Below, in pieces: positions 48,304-60,969 of a DNA stretch of 64,000 nt. Source of the DNA: Pachyseris speciosa. Lineage: Eukaryota > Cnidaria > Anthozoa > Scleractinia > Pachyseridae. The stretch lies in the NCBI GenBank assembly GCA_016490735.1, contig JAEMWC010000125.1, forward strand, positions 635,001 through 699,000. The letters run 5' to 3'. The notes beneath the pieces were generated by a model. That model was not told where the DNA came from and did not search any database. It was given only the letters and a program-made list of their open reading frames with translations. Made by a program: the position numbers and the translations under genes. How positions within the stretch are numbered: position 1 is the first letter of the stretch; the number at the start of each line of letters is the position of its first letter.

Positions 48304-50604
48304 AGTACAACCTCTCCAAACATTTAGGAGGACGTTTTAAAATAACATTCCTCGCTGCTGTAAAATACACCATGAACTGGTCAGATGATACGAAACTGAA
48401 TTGCATCGTTTTTCGTTTTTGGTAACACGAAAACATACTCCACTATGTAAATGAAAATGGTGAAGGAAAAGTTTTTTATGTTTTAATCAAACTGCGACTT
48501 ACTGTCACCTCTATTCAATAGCAACGTCAAACTGAAATTGCTCGCCTCTTTATGTTTTACATTTGCATGCACGAAATCCGCACTGAATATATTGACTTCC
48601 TTGATCGACCACCCGTCACTTCCCGTTGTTGTCACTTACGTAGTTTTGTAAATCTGATTCTACACTCGTCTCTACAACAAAACTAAAACAATACCTGCTA
48701 TATTCGCGATTTTTCCGGATAGGCTTTAAATATGATCTATATGGAAAATTCGCGAGGTTTTATTTTTCAGCATCGAGCCGACAAGACTTATTCTTGTCAA
48801 AGGACACCTACTGTCTGATAGTGAAATAAAACGTATTTTTAAAACAATTAAGTCCAACTTTATAACAGGAAGAAGTAATTTTGTACAAAAATATCAACAA
48901 TTTAAAAGGACGAAAGGGAAGTACAAGTCCATTTTAGTAGCCATCTTTGAGGGTTTTATCCGTATGCTGATATTGTGCTGCATATATGAAAAGCATCAAG
49001 GGAACGTACGTATTACTCAATAGCTGTTGTTTGAATGGCCGCTCTGCAGGATTTCATCCAGACTCGAGAATTAGAATCCGGTACTCACTAGAGTTTAACG
49101 AACAACAATACAAGGAAGTGCAACTCCAAAACGTTTTTCTTCGAAAGAAGAAATCTCGGGAAAGGGTTTCGTTCCAGAAGTAAAAGTTAAAACCTTCTTG
49201 TACTACTATAATAAAAATACTGTTTAGTAGATTTCTGGAATTGTTGCACCTCACAATTTTACCCTTGCACAGACTCAGGAGTTAAAAAGTTAGAACAAGC
49301 CGCAGCTTAGAGAGAGGTAAGATGTGAAAATACTGCTCAGTGGATTTCATTTGCGTAGGATTTCGACGTCGAAGTTAGACGTAAGCCCGACGTAAGCCAG
49401 TAACTTTGTACTCCATAATTAACAACACCAAAGGAGAGAAAATACTAAATGGACACACTATAACTCTATCCGCAGACTCAATAAGGCTTTGGACACATCG
49501 ATCGATTCACGGTTTGACTTTGCAAGTGAAAGGATGAAACAATAATTTGATAACCAAAACAGTACCGGCAACCGTTCATTAATTTGAAGGCTTCCTGTTA
49601 TTAGGTATTATAATCACGTGGGTCAGCAGGTGGTAATGCTGCTTATCAAAACACTGCAGGCAATTCAAAATGGACCCGTCTTACAAGAGATACCTAAATA
49701 GCGGTTAACAGTGCTGCAAGAGAGTCTTGCAAAGTCTCCTTTAATTTTTTCATGTCCTCATGAGGTCAGTTCACGACGGACTGATAAATGCAGTATTACC
49801 CAACTTCTAATGAAGATATGGATTCTAACAGGCTGCAAGTACCGCGTAGGTTGTTTCTTCAATGTCATTATTTTTACTTCTCTTCTGTTTCTGTTACGTT
49901 CTGTATGGTTTTTCGTCATGGGTCAACATTTCAAGGTCATTTATTTTCCCGCACCAAGTGTATATATATTTTTTTATATTAACCAGCCAGTTTGCGTGTG
50001 CAGTATTTCGCCACAGGCTTATTACCTCGACTTCACCTGACCACATAAATATTTATTTAACCAAATCCTAGAAGATTCTTTTTGGCCTCACGATAAAATA
50101 CGAAGATCATGCAATTTATTTTGATTATTGCATTTTTTTATTTTTTATTTTGTTGGCCTTCAAACGATATTGTCCTTGCCTTCTTTAATTTGCTCAGTAC
50201 AATTTTACATCGTTGTTATCGGTGGAGCATGGAAGAGCTTTTCTTAAATAGTTCTCATCTTTAATTACTTGCATATTCTACACCAAGCAATTTAAATACA
50301 GTTTTGATTAAATTAGACTCAAATCCGTAAAACAAAAAAGAGAGCCAGAGAAGCCTTCTAGGCAGAGTTAATCCTCCAGCTGTCGTGATCGAAAGTTCTT
50401 CTGGCATATTTTCATCGTCGTGCTTCGGTTTCAACACCGCTGTTATTGTGAAAAGGGGGATATTTTTGGTTTTGCCAGTCCTTTATTAAAACAAGAGCTA
50501 ACACAACAGATCCTTGACAGCAGAATATCTAATTAAACATGAGGACGAGGAGACTTAATTCGTCGTCAGGCGTACTGAAGCGATTTTTCTGTCATTCCTT
50601 AGTA

Positions 50605-50669
50605 TTTTATATCGCTGGAAAACGCTAACATTAATCGAAGGATATTTGAAGTTTTCCAGCGATATAAAA
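50605..50669. repeat. Hairpin with 19-bp perfect arms
   Basis: TTTTATATCGCTGGAAAAC (50605-50623) and its exact reverse complement (50651-50669) flank a 27-base loop. Confidence 0.9.
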
Positions 50670-52077
50670 GTTTACGCAATAATAGCAATATCGCCAACGC
50701 ACGACAAATTCAGTTTCCTCGTTATATATTCTGTTTGTGTTCGCTCTTGTAGTCGCTGAAAGGTATCATAAGTCAAGGTTGAAACCAAGATGTTCCCTCT
50801 TACACGCAATACGTAACCTTTTTTAAACCAATCGGAAGTTGAAAATTCGCGGCAAGAGAAGTAGCATTATTTTATTTGGCAAGCAGAACGCCCTCGGTGC
50901 AATCAAACCTGCTAGCCAAATGTATCTTTTGTGAAACATTCGTCACGTTACGAAAATCATTTAAACGTCATATAGGAAAAGCTTAAACTTCATATTATTT
51001 TGTACATAACAAAAAGCGCGAGAACCGGAAAATCATGCTGACTGGCGGAATATTTAAAACTTTGACATATAATCTGAAATTCAATTGTTTTTTTATTATT
51101 CAGGCCGTGATTTTAAGTAACAAAATATCAAAATTCCTCATAATATTAGACGAAACATACAATTACGATCTTACTTTTATTTCCTTTTTCCGTATGTTTT
51201 CCCAGAAGAATTCAGCTAGGCTTAAAAACCAAATGTAAGGAAGCTGTCGGAGATTTTCCCATGTGTCTTTGGGAGTGCGAGACCCCCCGCGAGAGAGAGA
51301 ATGAAATCGTGTTTATGGCGGTTCGCTAAGTTTTCGTTGAGTTCTTGTGTCGTTGTGTTCGAGTATTGTACGTCGTTTTCGCGTATGGTACTTAGCATGT
51401 AAAGAGTTCCGGATTTAAGTTTTCACAGAAGCCAACGGCTTCTTTAACCTGCATGTTGCTATGAGCACTGAGTGTTGTCAAATGGATCCGGCCGTGGAAA
51501 GACTAGGGCAACGCTTCTCTTTGACAACTAAAATGAGCCCGTAGGCTACAATGGTTGGCAGCTGAAGAGGGGAAAAAACACTAACAAGAGTCGGTCAAGA
51601 CCATATTAGAGGGTGATCAATGCAATATCTTTTAAAACTATCAGCCTTGCGATAACAAGAAAGGCCGTTTTCAGTTAGCTAGAGATGTTCGAATACAAAA
51701 GTGATGGCAAAACGTAAGGAATCGATTTGTACAGACGAGTAAATTAGGCCTTGTTTTCTTGTTTTTGCATTGCGTTCTCATGTGAAGACTTACACTTTGG
51801 GTGGGTTGCCTTTGTTAGTTCCTTAGGTATCTTAAACCATCCAGATCCAAGTAAATTCAACCTCGGAGATCCAGGGACAGAATGTTGGAGCAAAGAGGAC
51901 TCTTAATTCAGTCGAAGGCGTTTCTTGCTCACTTTCCCCATCCCTTCCGACTTTACCTTGCCCCAACTATTTGCCCCCTGGATCTCCCACCCTACCTGTG
52001 ACTTATGGCGCTAACCGACCTAGCTTGGATAGTAAAATGACAAATGACTTATCAGCTCTAAATCTCTTGTCATACAG

Positions 52078-54968
52078 ATATCCCGTCATCTTCAGTGTCC
52101 CATGGTACAAAACACATGACACTGCCAGCCATCAGTAAGGAAATGGATCCCAAAGGGGCTGCTACACTGCTGGAGAGACGCCGAGTATCTGCTTCAGTCA
52201 GTGAGATACGCGATTTATACAGCGCTCTCCAGGAACTTGTCCCAGGGAATGCGTCATGTTCACTCTCCCATCGGGCGCTTCCTGAAGAGGACATTCCCAC
52301 GAGTGTTTCTTCCAATCCCAGTTCCCCACGACCGCGGAGACGAATCCCAAACAATAGCGCAACAGAGCAGAGTTTAGCAAGATCACCTACTGGCGAGGAT
52401 GAGTCATCGCGAGTAAGAAGGCTACTTCCGGTTACTCCTCATTCACCATCCAGCTTGCGGAAGTTCAACTCCAAAACCATTCAAACGCTTGACGTAAATG
52501 CCAATCAAAGTAGCAAAAAAGGCAAACACACGCCTAATATGGAAAGGAGAGGTTCGAGTGGCGAGGTTTTTCTTAGCCTGGCAATCGCCCAAACAGGAGA
52601 ACCGTCGCCTTATATGGGTAGGCGAGGTTCCAGTGGGGAGGTTCTAGGAGTGCGAGCCAATAAAATCAAAATCAAAAGTCCTCTGGCAATGATGAGAAGT
52701 GCCTCCAACCAAGACATTTACAGAGCAGTGCAGAATCAAACAAAGCCAAAAAATCCAAGTCCACTTAAACTTGACAGGCTTGTTAGTCCCAACGTACTGG
52801 GAAGACGAGGATCCGAAGGGGTCTTACTAACACCAAATATGGACAGAAACGGAAAAAGGCCAAGCCCCCTAAAAATGAGACGAAGAGGCTCCAGTGGCGA
52901 TATCTTGACAACGGAGGGCGGTAGGTTAATACCAATACCACCCAGTCCTTTAGCGTCGCCGCGACATGACCCCTCATTTATTGCGGTCGAGTCGCAGTCT
53001 CGAGGCACTAGTGCTGATTCTTCTCCTAGACAAAATACACTGAAGACAGTACTAACCAAGTTTTCGCACTCGTTCAAAAAGAAAACTCCACCGGCCAGTC
53101 CAGAACCGAAAGAAGAATCTGCAGAAACCAGCGTTCCTGTCGACCAGTCGGATGTCGTAGACGGTTCGCCTCAGCCCAAGAAGCTACACAGACTAGAGAG
53201 TCAGATGGACTTGCTGCTAAATTCACTGAATGATCTGCAAGGTTCACCTAAGGAACCACTGCGTGCAAGTATGAGTGATCCTGTTGAGCAACTTGATCAG
53301 CGCCGCGGTAGCGTGGGAACTGAAATGCAGAAACTGCTTGGAGCCTTACATGAACTCTACCCGGGCTCGGATTCAGATTCTGTCGGTGAGCATGAGCCGC
53401 GTTCGAGGAATGAGTCCGAATCACATGAGCGTGTTCCCGTTGAACGCGAATCTCTTGACCAACTAGAGGCCTACTTTACTGAAAAGCTACGCGACGCTAC
53501 AAGAGCCGAGGCGTTGTCCAAAACGCCCTCAGAGAGGTCTTCCGAAAGCGAAGCTCCTCACTCTGACAAAGAAGATGTCGAGATGAAAGAAACGTCGGCT
53601 TTGTCAAGCAAGAAAACGTCCCTGGAGGTAGGAAGCGTCGACGAAGGTATTGACCTTGTAGATCATCCAGCTGAAGTTGGACACAATGGTTCCACACTAA
53701 CAAGGCCGCAGTTGAAAGAGGATCGAGACCAGTTCGCCAACCAAGTGAACAAGAAACTCCAGGATTGGCTTGAGAAAGCAATGATCTTGGCACAAAAAGA
53801 AAAAGAAAAACTTGAGACAAATGAAAACTTCGCAACTTCCGAGATTGAAGAATTTAAGTATGACTCTCTTGATTCTGACGAGAGTGAGGGTAACAAGGAC
53901 AGAGAGCCTAAGAAGCTCAGAAGAAACCTCTTCAATAAGTTATCATTTCTTCGTCGTGGAGACAAGTCCAAAAGCAAATACAGGCATCGGAGGTCCAGGT
54001 CTATGCATGACGTCACAATTTCACTTCAGAACGAAAGTCAGTTTCAAGATGGCGCAGCAGTAGAGCAATCTGAGACTGCAACTGAGCAAGCCGAAATAAG
54101 GTCCAGACGGTCTAGTACGGTGACACGGACAAGATCATTGTACAATGTTGGACACTCGCGAAGCAAAAGCCGGGGAAAGGAGGTGAAGGAAGCAGAGGAT
54201 GTACCGTCGGCGGAGAAAGATGTGTCAACGAACGAAACAGCTGCAGAGCCGGCGCACATAGTAACTGAACGTTCAATGATAGTAAATAGCTTCAGCAAGG
54301 ACTTCGGCAGCGCGGCTAACTTCGGCGAAACTCCGACAAAAGAGGTGAGGCCGAAAGCAAGCACGGCACCAAGAAAACAACAATCTGGAAATAAAAACCT
54401 AAAACCGTCGACGACGAAAACGAGATTACGCCGTCTTCCGACGGACCTGCCGTTTTTCTATTCTCCCGAGACAGAAAAGTCTTGTAACAGGCAAGAGAAC
54501 ACAAAGCAAACTGACAATCAAAGCCCTTCAAGAAACCGAAAAAAGCTGTTTTCTCAAAACGGTGCCATTTATACTGGGATGGAGAAGAGTTTTTACACCG
54601 AGGAGGCAAATAAAGACAGAAAACTGAAAAAAACAGCCAGCAATACCCTTCCTTACCCACGAATCCTCGTGAACGAGAGTTCAAATTATTTCTTAGGAGA
54701 CAGGATCGAAAGTGAAGTGACACTGTTTTACCCGAATGCGTCTTCGTCAGCGTCTCCTTTGCGTCGATTTGCTTCTGTGGACAGCTTCTTAAACGCGAAG
54801 GATCTACAAGATTGCGAGGCATCCGAGACGAACGTTTCTAATTTCTATAGCAACGAGTTATCCCCTGATGACGTGGAGGACCATCATTTGTTCCGAAGAG
54901 TCAGCGATGACCAGACATCGTGCTTTTCACCTCCCGTTCACCTTTGGGAAATGGAAGTTACCATCTAA
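52078..54968 (+). CDS. Terminal exon of a ~1000-residue disordered, phosphosite-rich protein
   Basis: A single 2.9-kb open frame follows the acceptor CTTGTCATACAG and ends at a TAA (54966-54968). If translation began inside the exon, the first ATG is 52116 (950 residues); joined to the 46479 exon the protein is about 1000. I do not recognise the family. There is no signal peptide or membrane segment. Low-complexity Ser/Lys/Glu/Pro composition suggests a disordered cytoplasmic or cytoskeletal scaffold. In model numbering, basophilic-kinase or 14-3-3-like motifs recur: RRRVS (~71), RRGSSGEV (~193 and ~218), RRGSEGV (~280), RRRGSSGD (~305), RRGSVG (~447), RRSRSMHD (~675), RRFASVDSF (~933). Short amphipathic helices follow some of them: SEIRDLYSALQEL (~79), SQMDLLLNSLNDL (~412), TEMQKLLGALHEL (~453). 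The coding exon is far more GC-rich than its flanks. Confidence 0.9.
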
Positions 54969-55399
54969 CATTTTAAGCAATGCAACATGTCTTCGATGCT
55001 AACGAGTAGAAAAAGCACGTTATCCATAAGTGGGTATTCTAGCATTGCAAATTTTATACATCCTGGGAAATTTCTTGTATCAAGATCTTTTTTGTATACA
55101 GTCCTATGGTCAAGTTTTAATCGTTTCAGGGTATACTTCTTTTGGACTGAATCAGTTTCAATAAGTATTTTCATCATAAAATGTACAGAAAAAAGATCAA
55201 ATGCTAAAGAGAATATTACACAAAATGCAATTTACGATATTATCAAAACAAACAACCTTCAGAAGGTTTACAAAAAATATATATGAGATTACAAAGTTAA
55301 AGTTCGCTCTATATTGGCAAGCATCGTTTGCCACTTCGGAGACCCTTCGGTACGTAACCATACACGAGAAATCTACGTGCAACGATAGGGGTTAATAAA
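54969..55399 (+). promoter_or_regulatory. 3' UTR with poly(A) signal
   Basis: AT-rich sequence after the stop codon, with AATAAA at 55394-55399 and a second AATAAA at 55652-55657. Either could terminate the disordered-protein transcript. Confidence 0.5.
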
Positions 55400-55719
55400 T
55401 GGAACGAACATTTTCTAAAAGAAAAATAGTAGCATCGTTTTCCTGGGTTTCAGAGAAGGATGATATTATCATTGGCAACAAATTTGAAATTCTTGCATTG
55501 TTTACAGTGCACTGTTACATTTTGAACATTTGAATGTTGTTACAGTTACGAGTATACTCGCTATCTTGTAAAGGTTTTACATGTAAGATATACCATGCTA
55601 AACCTTTTTTGAAACACTTACTCAGAATTAAAAAGAATTGTTCCTTTTTACAATAAACATGTTGTACAATCATATCTGGCAAAACTGGGTGATCTATTGA
55701 CCAACGGACCGACTGCTTA

Positions 55720-55741
55720 GCAGACAGACAGACAGACAGAC
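55720..55741. repeat. (GACA)5 microsatellite
   Basis: Five tandem GACA units. Confidence 0.9.
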
Positions 55742-55799
55742 ACCAAGCTGGCTGAAGAGGAACCTTGAGTGACAACAGGGACTGACTAACTGATTGACA

Positions 55800-56460
55800 G
55801 CCATGGTCGATTTTAAATAATGCGGTGGTAAATTGATGGATAGATCAACTCTAGTGAAGACGACTTCTAAAGAAATTCATTAATTCAGAAGTCAGGTATT
55901 CTCGCACCTTCCCCTCTGTCAGAATGTAGATATGACATTGGTGCACCCGCCACTGGTGGCCAATGTGTAATCCGGGTTTTCTACAGTCATGGACAAAATT
56001 CGTTGGGACAGTCAAACGAAACTGGGAAACGATGATTTGACTATTAGTCCTAAAAAGGTGCTGTATTGTAAAAGACTGTTTCAGGTGCCCCCTCCACCAC
56101 CCAATACAATGTTGAAGGTCAGAAAAAATTGCGGGTACAAGTCTTCAACACTGGATGTGGCTTAGGGGGAGGGGCCGGCCACGTGTACTTTGAATCTCGC
56201 GCGAATCTTTGTTTGGCGCTTGTGTGAAGAGCCAGTGCAAATTTGTTCCAAGAATTGTGTCCATGATTGTAGCATAAGTGAAAATGCTGCCAATCATTCC
56301 CCTGCCTCCCCGGATAAAATGTCCGACCCAACCCTCTCTTCCTTGGATGGTATGCTGGTCTATGGCAGGGTTGTCTTGGTGGCACACAATTACGTGCAAA
56401 CCTTGGTAGAAAAAATAAATATACAATAACAATCCAAGTCTACGGGAATATACAATAACA
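55800..56460. other. No supported gene
   Basis: Overlapping frames at 56119-56432 are open on both strands, but no motif or splice structure is recognisable. Confidence 0.35.
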
Positions 56461-56463
56461 ATG

Positions 56464-56820
56464 TATATGATGCAGATGGAAAACCCAAGTAAGTGAAAAA
56501 AGCCCGTTCCGAATAAAACTATTGAAAAACAGTTACGTTTGGACTGGGACTAGGGCATTCAACAGGAAAAAAACTCTGCCTCCAATTCCTTTGGACAGCC
56601 AGCCAACCGTCAGTAAAATCTACATAATTGAAAATATATGATAGTATATGATGCAGATGGAAAGCCCAAGTAAGTGAAAAAAACCTGTTCCGAATAAAAC
56701 TATTGAAAAACAGTTACGTTTGGACTGGGACTAGGGCATTCAACAGGAAAAAAATCTGCGTCCTATTCCCTTGGACAGCCAGCCAACCGTCAGTAAAATC
56801 TACATAATTGAAAATGGCCA
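56464..56820. repeat. Tandem duplication, 181-bp period
   Basis: Two direct copies start at TATATGATGCAGATGG (56464 and 56645) and run through AAACAGTTACGTTTGGACTG and CAGCCAGCCAACCGTCAGTA to ATAATTGAAAAT. They differ at only about ten positions, so the duplication is recent. Confidence 0.95.
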
Positions 56821-57128
56821 TTGCATAAAAAGAAGACAAGGACAACAACAAAAATGGTCAAACTTAAAGTCATGCTGTTTTGATAGAAGTTGGAGACGCA
56901 ACACCAACTGCCAGCCGGAGCCGAAACAAAGGAAAAGCTAACATGAAAAGCATAAAACTGGCACTATCCAATCACAGCCCACGATTGAATTAGGATCCGG
57001 TCTGGGGAAGGGGAAAGAAATGGTCGCGAGCGTCGGAAGGTGAAATTAGCCAAAGGGGGCAGGAGGAAGGCTCACCACTTTCCCCTTTCCCTGGCACTTT
57101 CAATACCGGCTTTTTTTCTTACCTCATA

Positions 57129-57160
57129 CACCCCCACCCCCCCCCCCCCCCCCCCCCCCA
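57129..57160. repeat. Poly(C) tract
   Basis: About 30 C with a single A near the start. Potential i-motif or G-quadruplex strand and a likely assembly weak point. Confidence 0.95.
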
Positions 57161-57535
57161 TTGTTCACAGGTTACCCACAACTCCATCTCAACTACACTT
57201 CGCCTCCTCATCACATTTCTTCTTGTCCAAATTGTTGGTGGGGTACACACTTTCGGATATGACAGGACTTTGAATTTTGAATTATTTGAAAACGGCTGTC
57301 GATAACCACTCGCCAGGTGGATACAAGGAGATTCTCGAGTCACTTGAGCTGATCTTTGGAGGGTAACACCCTGGGGTGGGGTTGCCTCGTCTTCCCTTCG
57401 AACATCATGTTCACGGTTTTGAAAATCTCGAAAACGTCCATGCAAGACGAAAGACGAAGGTGAGTTGACATAACTCGGAAAAATGGGCGCAGTATGATGA
57501 AAAAGGGGGAACAGAGGGAGCAAGGAGGGTAGGAC

Positions 57536-57698
57536 TAGACTGTGAATAGTCTCTAATTTCGGCGATAGATTGTGGGGCGGGCGAAAGACACGCGCTCGAA
57601 GTTGCTAGGAGACGCGACGCTAAGGCAACTTCGCGCGCGTGCGTGTCTTTCACCCGCCACACAATCTATCGCCGAAATTGGAGACTACTCGCAGTCTA
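57536..57698. mobile_element. 163-bp foldback MITE (TAGACTG family) with 9-bp target duplication
   Basis: The left end TAGACTGTGAATAGTCTC and the reverse complement of the right end TAGACTGCGAGTAGTCTC begin arms that pair through GGCGATAGATTGTG and GGCGGG. Direct flanks are GGGTAGGAC (57527-57535) and GGGCAGGAC (57699-57707), nine bases with one difference. The 9-bp duplication matches that of the unrelated-sequence element at 10.8 kb and suggests Mutator-like mobilisation. Confidence 0.8.
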
Positions 57699-57722
57699 GG
57701 GCAGGACCAGTGAAAAAAAAAA

Positions 57723-58164
57723 TGTCAACAATCGAGGTTGAAAACATCAGAGGAGGATATCGTATTGCACCAACACCGTCGATCAAAGGCAGGAAACGCA
57801 AGCGCAAATGGTCTGTGAGACGGATGCATCAGACAGAGACTGCCGACACCAGCGGAAGAAGCAGTTAAATTCGTCACGTGAGCTAGCCGATCAAGGCTTG
57901 CTGATGCTGAGGTTTATAAGGGAGGAGAAACCTGCCGAGAAGCCAACGAACGCGCAAATAAGGAGGGCGGTAATGATGCTAGCAGGCCCAGTAACCTACG
58001 TGCCTCCTATTTGCTCTTGCGGTTTGTCCGCGGGTTTGAACAAATGTTTCACGTTTACCAGGATACGCCATCAACAAACAGTGCAGGCCTGGAAAATACA
58101 GTCTTACAGTACCTTAGAAACAGTCATAGTAAGAAATCTTTGTTCTTCTGTCTCGGTAGTTTGA
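57723..58164 (+). pseudogene. Unrecognised broken open frame
   Basis: An ATG at 57723 opens a 48-codon basic peptide (MSTIEVENIRGGYRIAPTPS, then a KGRKRKRKWS patch) that stops at 57868. A second frame continues with LADQGLLMLRFIREEKP and PVTYVPPICSCG to 58164. The two look like one sequence split by a frameshift, or two exons of a retroposed or transposon gene. No family recognised. Real coding origin is uncertain. Confidence 0.25.
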
Positions 58165-58395
58165 ATAAACTGCTAAATATACAGCTATTTTAGTTAACGT
58201 TGTCGTAAATCTTTACCATTCGGCTACATTTTCGTGCAGTCAGCACCATAGGGTGGAAGGAAAAACCCACGCATGAACGTTTCCCTGCGTGATTTCATAC
58301 TTACAGGAGTGACGCAAGCTGAGTTTGGAATATTTACATATAAATTACCCACATCACCATGCGGGCTCGTCGCGCAGGTCTTCCGATAACGTCAA

Positions 58396-58574
58396 TAGAG
58401 CGTTTTCATTCACGTGACTACCGGCCATATTGGTTTACTGAAACAAAGGATAGTATTTGCATCAAAATAGAGTTCAATTCCCTGAGATTTAGTATGGGAC
58501 ACCAACATGGCAACCGTTTCTTTGTTTTGGGACACCAACATGGCCGCCGTGATGTCAGGTGAAAACACTCTCTT
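58396..58574. mobile_element. MITE with inverted ends AGAG-GTTTTCA
   Basis: The left end TAGAGCGTTTTCATTCACGTGA and the right end (reverse complement AGAGAGTGTTTTCACCTGACA) form imperfect inverted repeats. Inside, GGGACACCAACATGGC occurs twice (58496 and 58533). Non-coding. Confidence 0.65.
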
Positions 58575-60969
58575 TTAACTGCTGTCCTTCCAAAAGGGGA
58601 ATTCTGGATTGACTTTATTTACCAGTATTACAAAATTCAGAAGGTACACTATACACCGCTATTTAGAGCTCAGGCGCGCGTTCTCAAAACTCCCGGAAAC
58701 GTTTCGGTCAAGAAAAATTATTTTACATGCACTACGCTCATTACCAGAAATTCGATTTGTAATATTTTTAATGATCTTTTGAGCGAGCACGCTATAAAAC
58801 TGAGAAATACGTTGGGCTAGTTTGCCCAAAAACCCAGTACCATTCGATACAAAACCGACTCGAAAAATACTATTCGGACCGAAGTGTTTTCCGGAGTTTG
58901 GAGAAACGCACGCTAGAGCTGCCTACAAAATAAATTTTACTTCTCTTTGCAGAGAATAATCATCGTTTTAAATCAGTCTACCTTGTAACAGTGTTGAGCG
59001 TCTTTGGACGTTGCTAAGATAAAGAACAGAGCACAAACAGTCAAGAGTTAGAACTGAGCCAAAATGCCACAGGGCCCACTGAGGAAACAAATGCATAGTT
59101 TCCATGAATTTGCTTCATTAAAATGCACCTTTGCAAATGTATCAACATTAAATATACATTTCCCCAGGTTTAATTAAAAAAGGGGAGGGGGCAGTTAAAA
59201 ATACATTTGCTTACGTTTTAGTTACAAAAAGAGGTAGTCACCCTGCTGTTTTGGCCCAACTGAAACACTGGCCGTTCCTAAACACCTTTTGGTTTGTAAA
59301 CGAGATCCATGATTTCTACGAGTGGCACCGCTACACGCCACACACAAGGCTACAAACATAAACAACTCCCTTTGTCCACACGACATCACTGACGCTACCA
59401 ACTGAAAAGCTTGACCACAAATACAGAGCAAATCAACAGAAGGGGTGAAGGTATTGAAAAAAATAATAGCGCTTAATTTGGTACTAAGCTGTAGATTATG
59501 AAATTACTAGTATGGCATCAAACAGTAAATACCTTGAAAATCTAATCATTCTTATTACTACGACCCCATACCGTGCAAATAATAACAATAAAAAAGAAAA
59601 CAAGCTAACTGCTTGAGGGGGCCATTTGCATTGCAAAGAAAAATGTAGCAAAGGACTGATTGGAAGCACTATGGTAAGAATTTTTTTGGCAAAGAATGAG
59701 AAAATTTTAATCAGCTCTGCAAGGACCAAGAACCCATCGATAAGACTTGGCATAAGCGTACCACATTTCCCTTCAAACCCTCGTTTACTGTTTTTTCTCT
59801 GCTAAGTGAACAGAAGTTCAGTCCAGCCGATACAAGTGTAATTACCAGACCAATGGATACAACAGACTCACCAAAATACATATTCTATGATACTGTGACT
59901 CAACTGCCTTGTAACCAGGCAATTCTCTTCTTGAAGGTACAAAGGTTCATGGGAATGTGAATGGAGCAATACCTTCCCATGGGCCTCTGTGTCTTCTGTG
60001 AGGCCTTAGTTTAGTCCTCTTTCTCTGTGGTCTGCTTAGCCTGTGTAGCAGGGCACTGGAGAAAATATGAGATGTGAGTCAAGGGGACCTACATGTATCT
60101 CATGCCTCATTTTTTCCCCAGCAGTTGCTATGCAGGCTATGTTTGACCCTCCAGTGGAAACATTAAGTGTATGTGAGTGTACCAGAATGAACACCTATGC
60201 TGGACTGCTTGCGTTCAGGATACAGCGTGGTAACGCATTTAAGTGTACAAAAAAATCAATATCATTATAATCTATTTTCACTTTCAAATTTTCCGGGCAC
60301 AGCAATTTTGGATTTGATGACATGAAATGGTCACAGCTATTGTCAGGAAGCAAATGAAGCAAAAAACCCTTTGTGTTAAACAATAGGGCAACCATTACAC
60401 GTTATCAAATCCAAAATGGCCGCGCCTTGGAAATTTCAAAGCAAAAACAGACAATGATGATATCCATTTTTTGTAACATTAAATGTTATATCCACATTTT
60501 AAAACAAAATCTAAAATCTAGTAATTATTGCCTACAGTTAGAGTCAATTTGTTGTAAGAGTGGAGGTTCCCTTTAATGATAGGATGCCACTCCATGATCC
60601 AAATCCCAGTTATGTCGTAATGCCTGAGCTTGTATCTTACAAATTGCTGGTAATAGCTGGTATGTATGTAATGTATTTACACCAGTTATTTACAATCAAG
60701 AATAGCTTTAAGTCAATCTTCCAAAATGGCTAGTTTCATTACACTATTCTTGAGGAACATACACCCAGGCCAAGCCACGGGGTCACACTTCTGGCAACGG
60801 GACAGGCACTAATATCCATGGACCAGCCTCCAGCTTTCCCAAATACAAGCTTCAGAAGCACCAGAAACATATGGCATTTGCGTCTACTGTATCCCAGTCA
60901 GGTCTCCAACTACAGTGTAAATAAATGCCAGTGTGGGAATCCACTGTAAGTGTGCCATTGTCCACAAGT
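58575..60969 (-). other. Intergenic sequence and probable 3' UTR of the receptor gene
   Basis: No exon recognised. On the minus strand this is downstream of the receptor stop codon. A minus-strand AATAAA occurs at 58612-58617, but I cannot say where the transcript ends. A small inverted pair, TTTTGGATTTGATGAC (60309) and GTTATCAAATCCAAAA (60400), is present. Confidence 0.4.

Larger units (their letters stand above)
46591..52077 (+). other. Inferred 5.5-kb intron with MITE insertions
   Basis: It runs from donor GTGAGA at 46591 to acceptor CTTGTCATACAG ending at 52077. It contains the 47.24-47.43 kb MITE and the hairpin repeats at 47.77-48.30 kb. From 48.3 to 52.0 kb there is only AT-rich sequence, plus a hairpin at 50605-50669. 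The segment 51.27-51.45 kb is relatively GC-rich and could hold an alternative promoter or leader exon. Confidence 0.5.

Noticed and set aside
57040..57273. Proline-run open frame
   Set aside because: Produced by the poly(C) tract.
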